A stretch of 64,000 bases of DNA from Blastomussa wellsi (GCA_947652115.1 OX393562.1:22325432-22389431); one strand, 5' to 3'; counted from the stretch's first letter, positions 1-14,915 are shown. Notes: a model not told the origin generated them from the letters alone. Program-made: numbers and translations.

Positions 1-1143
1 TAATTATGTGCAATTTATACTGACCGCAGACTTCATGGCGTTGCTGATCTATATTTTCTAAGTCTGTGCCTCTGGAAGAAAAAAGGAATTGAATTAAAGG
101 TGACTATCGATACCTTGACTAACAACATGCTATTCTCTTCCACAAAGTAATACAATCTGTTTGCTTTTTTTCCAAGATATGGCTTGAATACAGGTTACAG
201 GTTTGAATCCTGTTGAAGCACTGAAAAACTTTTTCTAAAATGTTTAGAAAAATGCTCTCCAATGGAGGAGGCCACGGGTTTGAAGCCCATTGAAACTCTT
301 CAGTTATAATTTTTTTAAAATTACTACAAAATTGCTCCGTTATCGCAGAGGTCACGGGTTTGAATCCCGTTGAAACTCTGATTCCGTTTTCTAAAACCAT
401 TAGAAGACTGCTCTGGAATCACGGAGGCCACAGGTTTGAAGCCCGTTGAAACTCTTGACTGATAATTTTTTAACAATAACTACAAAATTGCTCCGTTATT
501 GCAGAGGTCACGGGTTTGAATCCCGTTGAAACTCTGATTCCGTTTTCTAAAATCATTAGAAGACTGCTCTGGAATCACGGAGGCCACGGGTTTGAAGCTC
601 GTTGAAACTCTTGACTGATAATTTTTTAAAAATTACTACAAAATTGCTCCGTTATCGCAGAGGTCACGGGTTTGAATCCCGTTTAAACTCTGATTTATTT
701 TTCTAAAATTATTAGAAAATTGCTCCGGAATAGCGGAGGCCACGGGTTTGAATCCCGTTGAAGCTCTGATGATTTTTCAACAATTATTACAAAAATTGCT
801 CCGGTATCGCAGAGGTCACGGGTTTGAATCCCGTTTAAACTGATTCACTTTTCTAAAATTATTAGAAAATTGCTTCGCAATCGCGGAGGCCACGGGTTTG
901 AATCCCGTTGAAGCTGATATATTTTTAAGAATTATTAATTAATACAATATATAATTATGTGCAATTTAAACTGACCGCAGACTTCATGGCGTTGCTGATC
1001 TATATTTTCTAACTCTGTGCCTCTGGAAGAAAAAAGAAATTGAATTAAAGGTGACTATCGATATTTTCACTAACAACATGTTCTTCTCTTTCACTAAGTA
1101 ATACAACCTATTTGCTTTTATTCCAAGATATGGCTTGAATACA

Positions 1144-1505
1144 GAAAATAGAAAGATAATGTACAGTCCCAGCTTGAATACAGGCAGTCCTCTGGGGGTT
1201 AGAACCTGAAGGCGTTCTGAGGGAAGTACCACCTCGTGAGGAACAAGAACCAGTCCTCTCTGCCTCTCAGATCACATGACTTTCTGAGTTGACTCGTATG
1301 GTACTCGTGCTGCCAACGTGCAATAGAAGAAAGGGTGGGTTTCCAATTCAGGTGCATAGTCCCTAGCCCCAACAGTGCTGCAACCTTACCTCGGGAGCGT
1401 GCAGGTATACAAGCACCAAGTGGAACGCACAAAACCTTCCACCCAGCTTGGGACTGAAAAAACAATTGGCCTTAGTCCAATGTGGCTAAGTACTTAGCTC
1501 CATTA
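1144..1505. repeat. B-type insert block of the satellite (first of six copies)
   Basis: This ~360-bp block is found only in the six B-type units (also near 2944, 5860, 8455, 12959 and 15234). It interrupts the head just after the words GGCTTGAATACAG and contains no T-arm hairpin until its end. On the minus strand it holds an 88-codon frame (1199-1465 and equivalents) that overlaps an 82-codon frame. I recognise no protein family. The copies differ by amino-acid changes (for example Ala/Val, Leu/Met, Ser/Cys), which does not suggest selection for a protein. It also matches no small RNA that I know (U snRNAs, 5S, SRP, RNase P/MRP were considered). Confidence 0.7.
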
Positions 1506-4500
1506 TCACAGAGGTCACAGGTTTGAATCCTGTTGAAGCTCTGAAACTTTTTCTAAAATGTTTAGAAAAATGCTCTGGAATCGTGGAGACCATGGGTTTG
1601 AATCCCGTTGAAACTCTTGACTGATAATTTTTTAAAAATTACTACAAAATTGCTCCGTTATCGCAGAGGTCACGGGTTTGATTCCCGTTTAAACTCTGAT
1701 TCATTTTTCTAAAATTATTAGAAAATTGCTACGGAATAGCAGAGGCCACGGGTTTGAATCCCGTTGAAGCTCTGATGATTTTTCAAGAATTATTACAAGA
1801 ATTGCTCCGGTATCGCAGAGGTCACGGGTTTGAATCCCGTTTAAACTGATTCATTTTTCTAAATTATTAGAAAATTGCTTCGCAATCGCGGAGGCCACGG
1901 GTTTGAATCCCGTTGAAGCTGATATATTTTTAAGAATTATTAATTAATACAATATATAATTATGTGCAATTTATACTGACCGCAGACTTCATGGCGTTGC
2001 TGATCTATATTTTCTAAGTCTGTGCCTCTGGAAGAAAAAAGGAATTGAATTAAAGGTGACTATCGATACCTTGACTAACAACATGCTATTCTCTTCCACA
2101 AAGTAATACAATCTGTTTGCTTTTTTTCAAAGATATGGCTTGAATACAGGTCACAGGTTTGAATCCTGTTGAAGCACTGAAAAACTTTTTCTAAAATGTT
2201 TAGAAAAATGCTCTGGAATGGTGGAGGCCATGGGTTTGAAGCCCATTGAAACTCTTCACTTATAATTTTTTAAAAATTACTACAAAATTGCTCCGTTATC
2301 GCAGAGGTCACGGGTTTGAATCCCGTTGAAACTCTGATTCCGTTTTCTAAAATCATTAGAAGACTGCTCTGGAATCACGGAGGCCACGGGTTTGAAGCCC
2401 GTTGAAACTCTTGACTGATAATTTTTTAAAAATTACTACAAAATTGTTCCGTTATCGCAGAGGTCACGGGTTTGAATCCCGTTTAAACTCTGATTCATTT
2501 TTCTAAAATTATTAGAAAACTGCTCCGGAATAGCGGAGGCCACGGGTTTGAATCCCGTTGAAGCTCTGATGATTTTTCAACAATTATTACAAAAATTGCT
2601 CCGGTATCGCAGAGGTCACGGGTTTGAATCCCGTTTAAACTGATTCACTTTTCTAAAATTATTAGAAAATTGCTTCGCAATCGCGGAGGCCACGGGTTTG
2701 AATCCCGTTGAAGCTGATATATTTTTAAGAATTATTAATTAATACAATATATAATTATGTGCAATTTAAACTGACCGCAGACTTCATGGCGTTGCTGATC
2801 TATATTTTCTAACTCTGTGCCTCTGGAAGAAAAAAGAAATTGAATTAAAGGTGACTATCGATATTTTCACTAACAACATGTTCTTCTCTTTCACTAAGTA
2901 ATACAACCTATTTGCTTTTATTCCAAGATATGGCTTGAATACAGAAAATAGAAAGATAATGTACAGTCCCAGCTTGAATACAGGCAGTTCTCTGGGGGTT
3001 AGAACCTGAAGGCGTTCTGAGGGAAGTACAACCTCGTGAGGAACAAGAACCACTCCTCTCTGCCTCTCAGATCACATGACTTTCTGAGTTGACTCGTATG
3101 GTACTCGTGCTGCCAACGTGCAATAGAAGAAAGGGTGGGTTTCCAATTCAGGTGCATAGTCCCTAGCCCCAACAGTGCTGCAACCTTACCTCGGGAGCGT
3201 GCAGGTATACAAGCACCAAGTGGAACGCACAAAACCTTCCACCCAGCTTGGGACTGAAAAAACAATTGGCCTTAGTCCAATGTGGCTAAGTACTTAGCTC
3301 CATTATCACAGAGGTCACAGGTTTGAATCCTGTTGAAGGTCTGAAACTTTTTCTAAAATGTTTAGAAAAATGCTCTGGAATCGTGGAGACCATGGGTTTG
3401 AATCCCGTTGAAACTCTTGACTGATAATTTTTTAAAAATTACTACAAAATTGCTCCGTTATCGCAGAGGTCACGGGTTTGAATCCCGTTTAAACTCTGAT
3501 TCATTTTTCTAAAATTATTAGAAAATTGCTCCGGAATAGCGGAGGCCACGGGTTTGAATCCCGTTGAAGCTCTGATGATTTTTCAAGAATTATTACAAAA
3601 ATTGCTCCGGTATCGCAGAGGTCACAGGTTTGAATCCCGTTTAAACTGATTTATTTTTCTAAAATTATTAGAAAATTGCTTCGCAATCGCGGAGGCCACG
3701 GGTTTGAATCCCGTTGAAGCTGATATATTTTTAAGAATTATTAATTAATACAATATATAATTATGTGCAATTTATACTGACCGCAGACTTCATGGCGTTG
3801 CTGATCTATATTTTCTAAGTCTGTGCCTCTGGAAGAAAAAAGGAATTGAATTAATTAAAGGTGACTATCGATACCTTGACTAACAACATGCTATTCTCTT
3901 CCACAAAGTAATACAATCTGTTTGCTTTTTTTCCAAGATATCGCTTGAATACTGGTCACAGGTTTGAATCCTGTTGAAGCACTGAAAAACTTTTTCTAAA
4001 ATGTTTAGAAAAATGCTCTGGAATGGTGGAGGCCACGGGTTTGAAGCCCATTGAAACTCTTCACTTATAATTTTTTAAAAATTACTAAAAAATTGCTCCG
4101 TTATCGCAGAGGTCACGGGTTTGAATCCCGTTGAAACTCTGATTCCGTTTTCTAAAATCATTAGAAGACTGCTCTGGAATCACGGAGGCCACAGGTTTGA
4201 AGCCTGTTGAAACTCTTGACTGATAATTTTTTAACAATAACTATAAAATTGCTCCGTTATCGCAGAGGTCACGGGTTTGAATCCCGTTGAAACTCTGATT
4301 CCGTTTTCTAAAATCATTAGAAGACTGCTCTGGAATCACGGAGGCCACGGGTTTGAAGCCCGTTGAAACTCTTGACTGATAATTTTTTAAAAATTACTAC
4401 AAAATTGCTCCGTTATTGCAGAGGTCACGGGTTTGAATCCCGTTTAAACTCTGATTCATTTTTCTAAAATTATTAGAAAATTGCTCCGGAATAGCGGAGG

Positions 4501-7500
4501 CCACGGGTTTGAATCCCGTTGAAGCTCTGATGATTTTTCAAGAATTATTACAAAAATTGCTCCGGTATCGCAGAGGTCACGGGTTTGAATCCCGTTTAAA
4601 CTGATTTATTTTTCTAAAATTATTAGAAAATTGCTTCGCAATCGCGGAGGCCACGGGTTTGAATCCCGTTGAAGCTGATATATTTTTAAGAATTATTAAT
4701 TAATACAATATATAATTATGTGCAATTTATACTGACCGCAGACTTCATGGCGTTGCTGATCTATATTTTCTAAGTCTGTGCCTCGGGAAGAAAAAAGGAA
4801 TTGAATTAATTAAAGGTGACTATCGATACCTTGACTAACAACATGCTATTCTCTTCCACAAAGTAATACAATCTGTTTGCTTTTTTTCCAAGATATGGCT
4901 TGAATACTGGTCACAGGTTTGAATCCTGTTGAAGCACTGAAAAAATTTTTCTAAAATGTTTAGAAAAATGCTCTGGAATGGTGGAGGCCACGGGTTTGAA
5001 GCCCATTGAAACTCTTCACTTATAATTTTTTAAAAATTACTACAAAATTACTCCGTTATCGCAGAGGTCACGGGTTTCAATCCCGTTGAAACTCTGATTC
5101 CGTTTTCTAAAATCATTAGAAGACTGCTCTGGAATCACGGAGGCCAAAGGTTTGAAGCCCGTTGAAACTCTTGACTGATAATTTTTTAACAATAACTACA
5201 AAATTGCTCCGTTATCGCAGAGGTCACGGGTTTGAATCCCGTTGAAACTCTGATTCCGTTTTCTAAAATCATTAGAAGACTGCTCTGGAATCACGGAGGC
5301 CACGGGTTTGAAGCCCGTTGAAACTCTTGACTGATAATTTTTTAAAAATTACTACAAAATTGCTCCGTTATTGCAGAGGTCACGGGTTTGAATCCCGTTT
5401 AAACTCTGATTCATTTTTCTAAAATTATTAGAAAATTGCTACGGAATAGCGGAGGCCACGGGTTTGAATCCCGTTGAAGCTCTGATGATTTTTCAAGAAT
5501 TATTACAAAAATTGCTCCGGTATCGCAGAGGTCACGGGTTTGAATCACGTTTAAACTGATTCATTTTTCTAAAATTATTAGAAAATTGCTTCGCAATCGC
5601 GGAGGCCACGGGTTTGAATCCCATTGAAGCTGATATATTTTTAAGAATTATTAATTAATACAATATATAGTTATGTGCAATTTATACTGACCGCGGACTT
5701 CATGGCGTTGCTGATCTATATTTTCTAACTCTGTGCCTCTGGAAGAAAAAAGAAATTGAATTAAAGGTGACTATCGATATTTTCACTAACAACATGTTCT
5801 TCTCTTTCACTAAGTAATACAACCTATTTGCTTTTATTCCAAGATATGGCTTGAATACAGAAAATAGAAAGATAATGTAGAGTCCCAGCTTGAATACAGG
5901 CAGTCCTCTGGGGGTTAGAACCTGAAGGCGTTCTGAGGGAAGTACCACCTCGTGAGGAACAAGAACCAGTCCTCTCTGCCTCTCAGATCACATGACTTTC
6001 TGAGTTGACTCGTATGGTACTCGTGCTGCCAACGTGCAATAGAAGAAAGGGTGGGTTTCCAATTCAGGTGCATAGTCCCTAGCCCCAACAGTGCTGCAAC
6101 CTTACCTCGGGAGCGTGCAGGTATACAAGCACCAAGTGGAACGCACAAAACCTTCCACCCAGCTTGGGACTGAAAAAACAATTGGCCTTAGTCCAATGTG
6201 GCTAAGTACTTAGCTCCATTATCACAGAGGTCACAGGTTTGAATCCTGTTGAAGCTCTGAAACTTTTTCTAAAATGTTTAGAAACATGCTCTGGAATTGT
6301 GGAGGCCATGGGTTTGAATCCCGTTGAAACTCTTGACTGATAATTTTTTAAAAATTACTACAAAATTGCTCCGTTATCGCAGAGGTCACGGGTTTGAATC
6401 CCGTTTAAACTCTGATTCATTTTTCTAAAATTATTAGAAAATTGCTCCGGAATAGCGGAGGCCACGGGTTTGAATCCAGTTGAAGCTCTGATGATTTTTC
6501 AAGAATTATTACAAAAATTGCTCCGGTATCGCAGAGGTCACGGGTTTGAATCCCGTTTAAACTGATTCATTTTTCTAAATTATTAGAAAATTGCTTCGCA
6601 ATCGCGGAGGCCACGGGTTTGAATCCCGTTGAAGCTGATATATTTTTAAGAATTATTAATTAATACAATATATAATTATGTGCAATTTATACTGACCGCA
6701 GACTTCATGGCGTTGCTGATCTATATTTTCTAAGTCTGTGCCTCTGGAAGAAAAAAGGAATTGAATTAAAGGTGACTATCGATACCTTGACTAACAACAT
6801 GCTATTCTCTTCCACAAAGTAATACAATCTGTTTGCTTTTTTTCAAAGATATGGCTTGAATACAGGTCACAGGTTTGAATCCTGTTGAAGCACTGAAAAA
6901 CTTTTTCTAAAATGTTTAGAAAAATGCTCTGGAATGGTGGAGGCCATGGGTTTGAAGCCCATTGAAACTCTTCACTTATAATTTTTTAAAAATTACTACA
7001 AAATTGCTCCATTATCGCAGAGGTCACGGGTTTGAATCCCGTTGAAACTCTGATTCCGTTTTCTAAAATCATTAGAAGACTGCTCTGGAATCACGGAGGC
7101 CACGGGTTTGAAGCCCGTTGAAACTCTTGACTGATAATTTTTTAAAAATTACTACAATATTGTTCCGTTATCGCAGAGGTCACGGGTTTGAATCCCGTTT
7201 AAACTCTGATTCATTTTTCTAAAATTATTAGAAAATTGCTCCGGAATAGCGGAGGCCACGGGTTTGAATCCCGTTGAAGCTCTGATGATTTTTCAACAAT
7301 TATTACAAAAATTGCTCCGGTATCGCAGAGGTCACGGGTTTGAATCCCGTTTAAACTGATTCATTTTTCTAAAATTATTAGAAAATAGCTTCGCAATCGC
7401 GGAGGCCACGGGTTTGAATCCCGTTGAAGCTGATATATTTTTAAGAATTATTAATTAATACAATATATAATTATGTGCAATTTATACTGACCGCAGACTT

Positions 7501-10500
7501 CATGGCGTTGCTGATATATATTTTCTAAGACTGTGCCTCTGGAAGAAAAAAGGAATTGAATTAAAGGTGACTATCGATACCTTGACTAACAACATGCTAT
7601 TCTCTTCCACAAAGTAATACAATCTGTTTGCTTTTTTTCCAAGATATGGCTTGAATACAGGTTACAGGTTTGAATCCTGTTGAAGCACTGAAAAACTTTT
7701 TCTAAAATGTTTAGAAAAATGCTCTGGAATGGTGGAGGCCACGGGTTTGAAGCCCATTGAAACTCTTCACTTATAATTTTTCAAAAACTACTACAAAATT
7801 GCTCCGTTATCGCAGAGGTCACGGGTTTGAATCCCGTTGAAACTCTGATTCCGTTTTCTAAAATCATTAGAAGACTGCTCTGGAATCACGGAGGCCACGG
7901 GTTTGAAGCCCGTTGAAACTCTTGACTGATAATTTTTTAAAAATTACTACAAAATTGCTCCGTTATCGCAGAGGTCACGGGTTTGAATCCCGTTTAAACT
8001 CTGATTCATTTTTCTAAAATTATTAGAAAATTGCTCCGGAATAGCGGAGGCCACGGGTTTGAATCCCGTTGAAGCTCTGATGATTTTTCAACAATTATTA
8101 CAAAAATTGCTCCGGTATCGCAGAGGTCACGGGTTTGAATCCCGTTTAAACTGATTCATTTTTCTAAAATTATTAGAAAATTGCTTCGCAATCGCGGAGG
8201 CCACGGGTTTGAATCCCGTTGAAGCTGATATATTTTTAAGAATTATTAATTAATACAATATATAATTATGTGCAATTTATACTGACCGCAGACTTCATGG
8301 CGTTGCTGATCTATATTTTCTAACTCTGTGCCTCTGGAAGAAAAAAGAAATTGAATTAAAGGTGACTATCGATATTTTCACTAACAACATGTTTATCTCT
8401 TTCACTAAGTAATACAACCTATTTGCTTTTATTCCAAGATATGGCTTGAATACAGAAAATAGAAAGATAATGTACAGTCCCAGCTTGAATACAGGCAGTC
8501 CTCTGGGGGTTAGAACCTGAAGGCGTTCTGAGGGAAGTACCACCTCGTGAGGAACAAGAACCAGTCCTCTCTGCCTCTCAGATCACATGACTTTCTGAGT
8601 TGACTCGTATGGTACTCGTGCTGCCAACGTGCAATAGAACAAAGGGTGGGTTTCCAATTCAGGTGCATAGTCCCTAGCCCCAACAGTGCTGCAACCTTAC
8701 CTCGGGAGCGTGCAGGTATACAAACACCAAGTGGAACGCACAAAACCTTCCACCCAGCTTGGGACTGAAAAAACAATTGGCCTTAGTCCAATGTGGCTAA
8801 GTACTTAGCTCCATTATCACAGAGGTCACAGGTTTGAATCCTGTTGAAGGTCTGAAACTTTTTCTAAAATGTTTAGAAAAATGCTCTGGAATCGTGGAGG
8901 CCATGGGTTTGAAGCCCGTTGAAACTCTTGACTGATAATTTTTTAAAAATTACTACAAAATTGCTCCGTTATCGCAGAGGTCACGGGTTTGAATCCCGTT
9001 TAAACTCTGATTCATTTTTCTAAAATTATTAGAAAATTGCTACGGAATAGCGGAGGCCACGGGTTTGAATCCCGTTGAAGCTCTGATGATTTTTCAAGAA
9101 TTATTACAAAAATTGCTCCGGTATCGCAGAGGTCACGGGTTTGAATCCCGTTTAAACTGATTCATTTTTCTAAATTATTAGAAAATTGCTTCGCAATCAC
9201 GGAGGCCACGGGTTTGAATCCCGTTGAAGCTGATATATTTTTAAGAATTATTAATTAATACAATATATAATTATGTGCAATTTATACTGACCGCAGACTT
9301 CATGGCGTTGCTGATCTATATTTTCTAAGTCTGTGCCTCTGGAAGAAAAAAGGAATTGAATTAAAGGTGACTTTCGATACCTTGACTAACAACATGCTAT
9401 TCTCTTCCACAAAGTAATACAATCTGTTTGCTTTTTTTCAAAGATATGGCTTGAATACAGGTCACAGGTTTGAATCCTGTTGAAGCACTGAAAAACTTTT
9501 TCTAAAATGTTTAGAAAAATGCTCTGGAATGGTGGAGGCCATGGGTTTGAAGCCCATTGAAACTCTTCACTTATAATTTTTTAAAAATTACTACAAAATT
9601 GCTCCATTATCGCAGAGGTCACGGGTTTGAATCCCGTTGAAACTCTGATTCCGTTTTCTAAAATCATTAGAAGACTGCTCTGGAATCACGGAGGCCACGG
9701 GTTTGAAGCCCGTTGAAACTCTTGACTGATAATTTTTTAAAAATTACTACAAAATTGTTCCGTTATCGCAGAGGTCACGGGTTTGAATCCCGTTTAAACT
9801 GATTCATTTTTCTAAAATTATTAGAAAATTGCTTCGCAATCGCGGAGGCCACGGGTTTGAATCCCGTGGAAGCTGATATATTTTTAAGAATTATTAATTA
9901 ATACAATATATAATTATGTGCAATTTATACTGACCGCAGACTTCATGGCGTTGCTGATCTATATTTTCTAAGTCTGTGCCTCTGGAAGAAAAAAGGAATT
10001 GAATTAAAGGTGACTATCGATACCTTGGCTAACAACATGCTATTCTCTTCCACAAAGTAATACAATCTGTTTGCTTTTTTTCCAAGATATGGCTTGAATA
10101 CAGGTTACAGGTTTGAATCCTGTTGAAGCACTGAAAAACTTTTTCTAAAATGTTTAGAAAAATGCTCTCCAATGGTGGAGGCCACGGGTTTGAAGCCCAT
10201 TGAAACTCTTCAGTTATAATTTTTTTAAAATTACTACAAAATTGCTCCGTTATCGCAGAGGTCACGGGTTTGAATCCCGTTGAAACTCTGATTCCGTTTT
10301 CTAAAACCATTAGAAGACTGCTCTGGAATCACGGAGGCCACAGGTTTGAAGCCCGTTGAAACTCTTGACTGATAATTTTTTAACAATAACTACAAAATTG
10401 CTCCGTTATTGCAGAGGTCACGGGTTTGAATCCCGTTGAAACTCTGATTCCGTTTTCTAAAATCATTAGAAGACTGCTCTGGAATCACGGAGGCCACAGG

Positions 10501-13500
10501 TTTGAAGCCCGTTGAAACTCTTGACTGATAATTTTTTAAAAATTACTACAAAATTGCTCCGTTATCGCAGAGGTCACGGGTTTGAATCCCGTTTAAACTC
10601 TGATTTATTTTTCTAAAATTATTAGAAAATTGCTCCGGAATAGCGGAGGCCACGGGTTTGAATCCCGTTGAAGCTCTGATGATTTTGAACAATTATTACA
10701 AAAATTGCTCCGGTATCGCAGAGGTCACGGGTTTGAATCCCGTTTAAACTGATTCACTTTTCTAAAATTATTAGAAAATTGCTTCGCAATCGCGGAGGCC
10801 ACGGGTTTGAATCCCGTTGAAGCTCATATATTTTTAAGAATTATTAATTAATACAATATATAATTATGTGCAATTTAAACTGACCGCAGACTTCATGGCG
10901 TTGCTGATCTATATTTTCTAACTCTGTGCCTCTGGAAGAAAAAAGAAATTGAATTAAAGGTGACTATCGATATTTTCACTAACAACATGTTCTTCTCTTT
11001 CACTAAGTAATACAACCTATTTGCTTTTATTCCAAGATATGGCTTGAATACTGGTCACAGGTTTGAATCCTGTTGAAGCACTGAAAAACTTTTTCTAAAA
11101 TGTTTAGAAAAATGCTCTGGAATGGTGGAGGCCACGGGTTTGAAGCCCATTGAAACTCTTCACTTATAATTTTTTAAAAATTACTAAAAAATTGCTCCGT
11201 TATCGCAGAGGTCACGGGTTTGAATCCCGTTGAAACTCTGATTCCGTTTTCTAAAATCATTAGAAGACTGCTCTGGAATCACGGAGGCCACAGGTTTGAA
11301 GCCTGTTGAAACTCTTGACTGATAATTTTTTAACAATAACTATAAAATTGCTCCGTTATCGCAGAGGTCACGGGTTTGAATCCCGTTGAAACTCTGATTC
11401 CGTTTTCTAAAATCATTAGAAGACTGCTCTGGAATCACGGAGGCCACGGGTTTGAAGCCCGTTGAAACTCTTGACTGATAATTTTTTAAAAATTACTACA
11501 AAATTGCTCCGTTATTGCAGAGGTCACGGGTTTGAATCCCGTTTAAACTCTGATTTATTTTTCTAAAATTATTAGAAAATTGCTCCGGAATAGCGGAGGC
11601 CACGGGTTTGAATCCCGTTGAAGCTCTGATGATTTTTCAAGAATTATTACAAAAATTGCTCCGGTATCGCAGAGGTCAAGGGTTTGAATCCCGTTTAAAC
11701 TGATTTATTTTTCTAAAATTATTAGAAAATTGCTTCGCAATCGCGGAGGCCACGGGTTTGAATCCCGTTGAAGCTGATATATTTTTAAGAATTATTAATT
11801 AATACAATATATAATTATGTGCAATTTATACTGACCGCAGACTTCATGGCGTTGCTGATCTATATTTTCTAAGTCTGTGCCTCTGGAAGAAAAAAGGAAT
11901 TGAATTAATTAAAGGTGACTATCGATACCTTGACTAACAACATGCTATTCTCTTCCACAAAGTAATACAATCTGTTTGCTTTTTTTCCAAGATATGGCTT
12001 GAATACTGGTCACAGGTTTGAATCCTGTTAAAGCACTGAAAAAATTTTTCTAAAATGTTTAGAAAAATGCTCTGGAATGGTGGAGGCCACGGGTTTGAAG
12101 CCCATTGAAACTCTTCACTTATAATTTTTTAAAAATTACTACAAAATTGCTCCGTTATCGCAGAGGTCACGGGTTTGAATCCCGTTGAAACTCTGATTCC
12201 GTTTTCTAAAATCATTAGAAGACTGCTCTGGAATCACGGAGGCCACAGGTTTGAAGCCCGTTGAAACTCTTGACTGATAATTTTTTAACAATGACTACAA
12301 AATTGCTCCGTTATCGCAGAGGTCACGGGTTTGAATCCCGTTGAAACTCTGATTCCGTTTTCTAAAATCATTAGAAGACTGCTCTGGAATCACGGAGGCC
12401 ACGGGTTTGAAGCCCGTTGAAACTCTTGACTGATAATTTTTTAAAAATTACTACAAAATTGCTCCGTTATTGCAGAGGTCACGGGTTTGAATCCCGTTTA
12501 AACTCTGATTCATTTTTCTAAAATTATTAGAAAATTGCTCCGGAATAGCGGAGGCCACGGGTTTGAATCCCGTTGAAGCTCTGATGATTTTTCAAGAATT
12601 ATTACAAAAATTGCTCCGGTATCGCAGAGGTCACGGGTTTGAATCCCGTTTAAACTGATTCATTTTTCTAAAATTATTAGAAAATTGCTTCGCAATCGCG
12701 GAGGCCACGGGTTTGAATCCCGTTGAAGCTCATATATTTTTAAGAATTATTAATTAATACAATATATAGTTATGTGCAATTTATACTGACCGCAGACTTC
12801 ATGGCGTTGCTGATCTATATTTTCTAACTCTGTGCCTCTGGAAGAAAAAAGAAATTGAATTAAAGGTGACTATCGATATTTTCACTAACAACATGTTCTT
12901 CTCTTTCACTAAGTAATACAACCTATTTGCTTTTTTTCCAAGATATGGCTTGAATACAGAAAATAGAAAGATAATGTACAGTCCCAGCTTGAATACAGGC
13001 AGTCCTCTGGGGGTTAGAACCTGAAGGCGTTCTGAGGGAAGTACCACCTCGTGAGGAACAAGAACCAGTCCTCTCTGCCTCTCAGATCACATGACTTTCT
13101 GAGTTGACTCGTATGGTACTCGTGCTGCCAACGTGCAATAGAAGAAAGGGTGGGTTTCCAATTCAGGTGCATAGTCCCTAGCCCCAACAGTGCTGCAACC
13201 TTACCTCGGGAGCGTGCAGGTATACAAGCACCAAGTGGAACGCACAAAACCTTCCACCCAGCTTGGGACTGAAAAAACAATTGGCCTTAGTCCAATGTGG
13301 CTAAGTACTTAGCTCCATTATCACAGAGGTCACAGGTTTGAATCCTGTTGAAGCTCTGAAACTTTTTCTAAAATGTTTAGAAAAATGCTCTGGAATCGTG
13401 GAGGCCATGGGTTTGAATCCCGTTGAAACTCTTGACTGATAATTTTTTAAAAATTACTACAAAATTGCTCCGTTATCGCAGAGGTCACGGGTTTGAATCC

Positions 13501-14610
13501 CGTTTAAACTCTGATTCATTTTTCTAAAATTATTAGAAAATTGCTCCGGAATAGCGGAGGCCACGGGTTTGAATCCCGTTGAAGCTCTGATGATTTTTCA
13601 AGAATTATTACAAAAATTGCTCCGGTATCGCAGAGGTCACAGGTTTGAATCCCGTTTAAACTGATTCATTTTTCTTAAATTATTAGAAAATTGCTTCGCA
13701 ATCGCGGAGGCCACGGGTTTGAATCCCGTTGAAGCTGATATATTTTTAAGAATTATTAATTAATACAATATATAATTATGTGCAATTTATACTGACCGCA
13801 GACTTCATGGCGTTGCTGATCTATATTTTCTAAGTCTGTGCCTCTGGAAGAAAAAAGGAATTGAATTAAAGGTGACTATCGATACCTTGACTAACAACAT
13901 GCTATTCTCTTCCACAAAGTAATACAATCTGTTTGCTTTTTTTCCAAGATATGGCTTGAATACAGGTTACAGGTATGAATCCTGTTGAAGCACTGAAAAA
14001 CTTTTTCTAAAATGTTTAGAAAAATGCTCTGGAATGGTGGAGGCCATGGGTTTGAAGCCCATTGAAACTCTTCACTTATAATTTTTTAAAAATTACTAAA
14101 AAATTGCTCCGTTATCGCAGAGGTCACGGGTTTGAATCCCGTTGAAACTCTGATTCCGTTTTCTAAAATCATTAGAAGACTGCTCTGGAATCACAGAGGC
14201 CACAGGTTTGAAGCCCATTGAAACTCTTGACTGATAATTTTTTAACAATAACTACAAAATTGCTCCGTTATCGCAGAGGTCACGGGTTTGAATCCCGTTG
14301 AAACTCTGATTCCGTTTTCTAAAATCATTAGAAGACTGCTCTGGAATAACGGAGGCCACGGGTTTGAAGCCCGTTGAAACTCTTGACTGATAATTTTTTA
14401 AAAATTACTACAAAATTGCTCCGTTATCGCAGAGGTCATGGGTTTGAATCCCGTTTAAACTCTGATTCATTTTTCTAAAATTATTAGAAAATTGCTCCGG
14501 AATAGCGGAGGCCACGGGTTTGAATCCCGTTGAAGCTCTGATGATTTTTCAAGAATTATTACAAAAATTGCTCCGGTATCGCAGAGGTCACGGGTTTGAA
14601 TCCCGTTTAA

Positions 14611-14915
14611 GGTAGGTAAGGTAAGTCTGCAGTCGGGCCTAGTGGCCCATCAGGCCGGAGCTTATCCCGGTTTCTGTAGCATGAAGCGACAGAGAGTATT
14701 TCTACTCCCCCCTGGATGGGATGCTAGTCCATCGCAGGGTTACCCCCCAGCAGTAAATTCGCCGGTACCCATTTATACACCTGGGTGAAGAGAGGCACTG
14801 TGAGAATAAAGTGTCTTGCCCAAGAACACAACGCAGTGGCCCGGCCAGGACTCGAACCCGGACCGTCCGATCCAGAGTCCAGCGCACTAACCATTAGGCC
14901 ACTGCGCCTCCCATC
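14611..14915 (-). mobile_element. tRNA-derived SINE inserted in the satellite
   Basis: Read on the minus strand, the element starts with a tRNA-like head: an A-box-like TGGCCTAATGG and a B box GGTTCGAGTCC. A body containing TTCTTGGGCAAGACAC follows. It is flanked by a perfect 13-bp target-site duplication, GAATCCCGTTTAA, at 14598-14610 and 14916-14928, which is itself satellite sequence. It lengthens that unit to 1,279 bp. The same family is present at 16681-16965, 55799-56045 and, as a remnant, 22936-23060. Confidence 0.93.

Noticed and set aside
119..400. 93-codon frame repeated at 10029-10310
   Set aside because: Lies wholly within satellite monomers and is a by-product of the repeat.
14702..14887. 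61-codon minus-strand frame
   Set aside because: It is the body of the SINE, as is the similar frame at 55837-56028.
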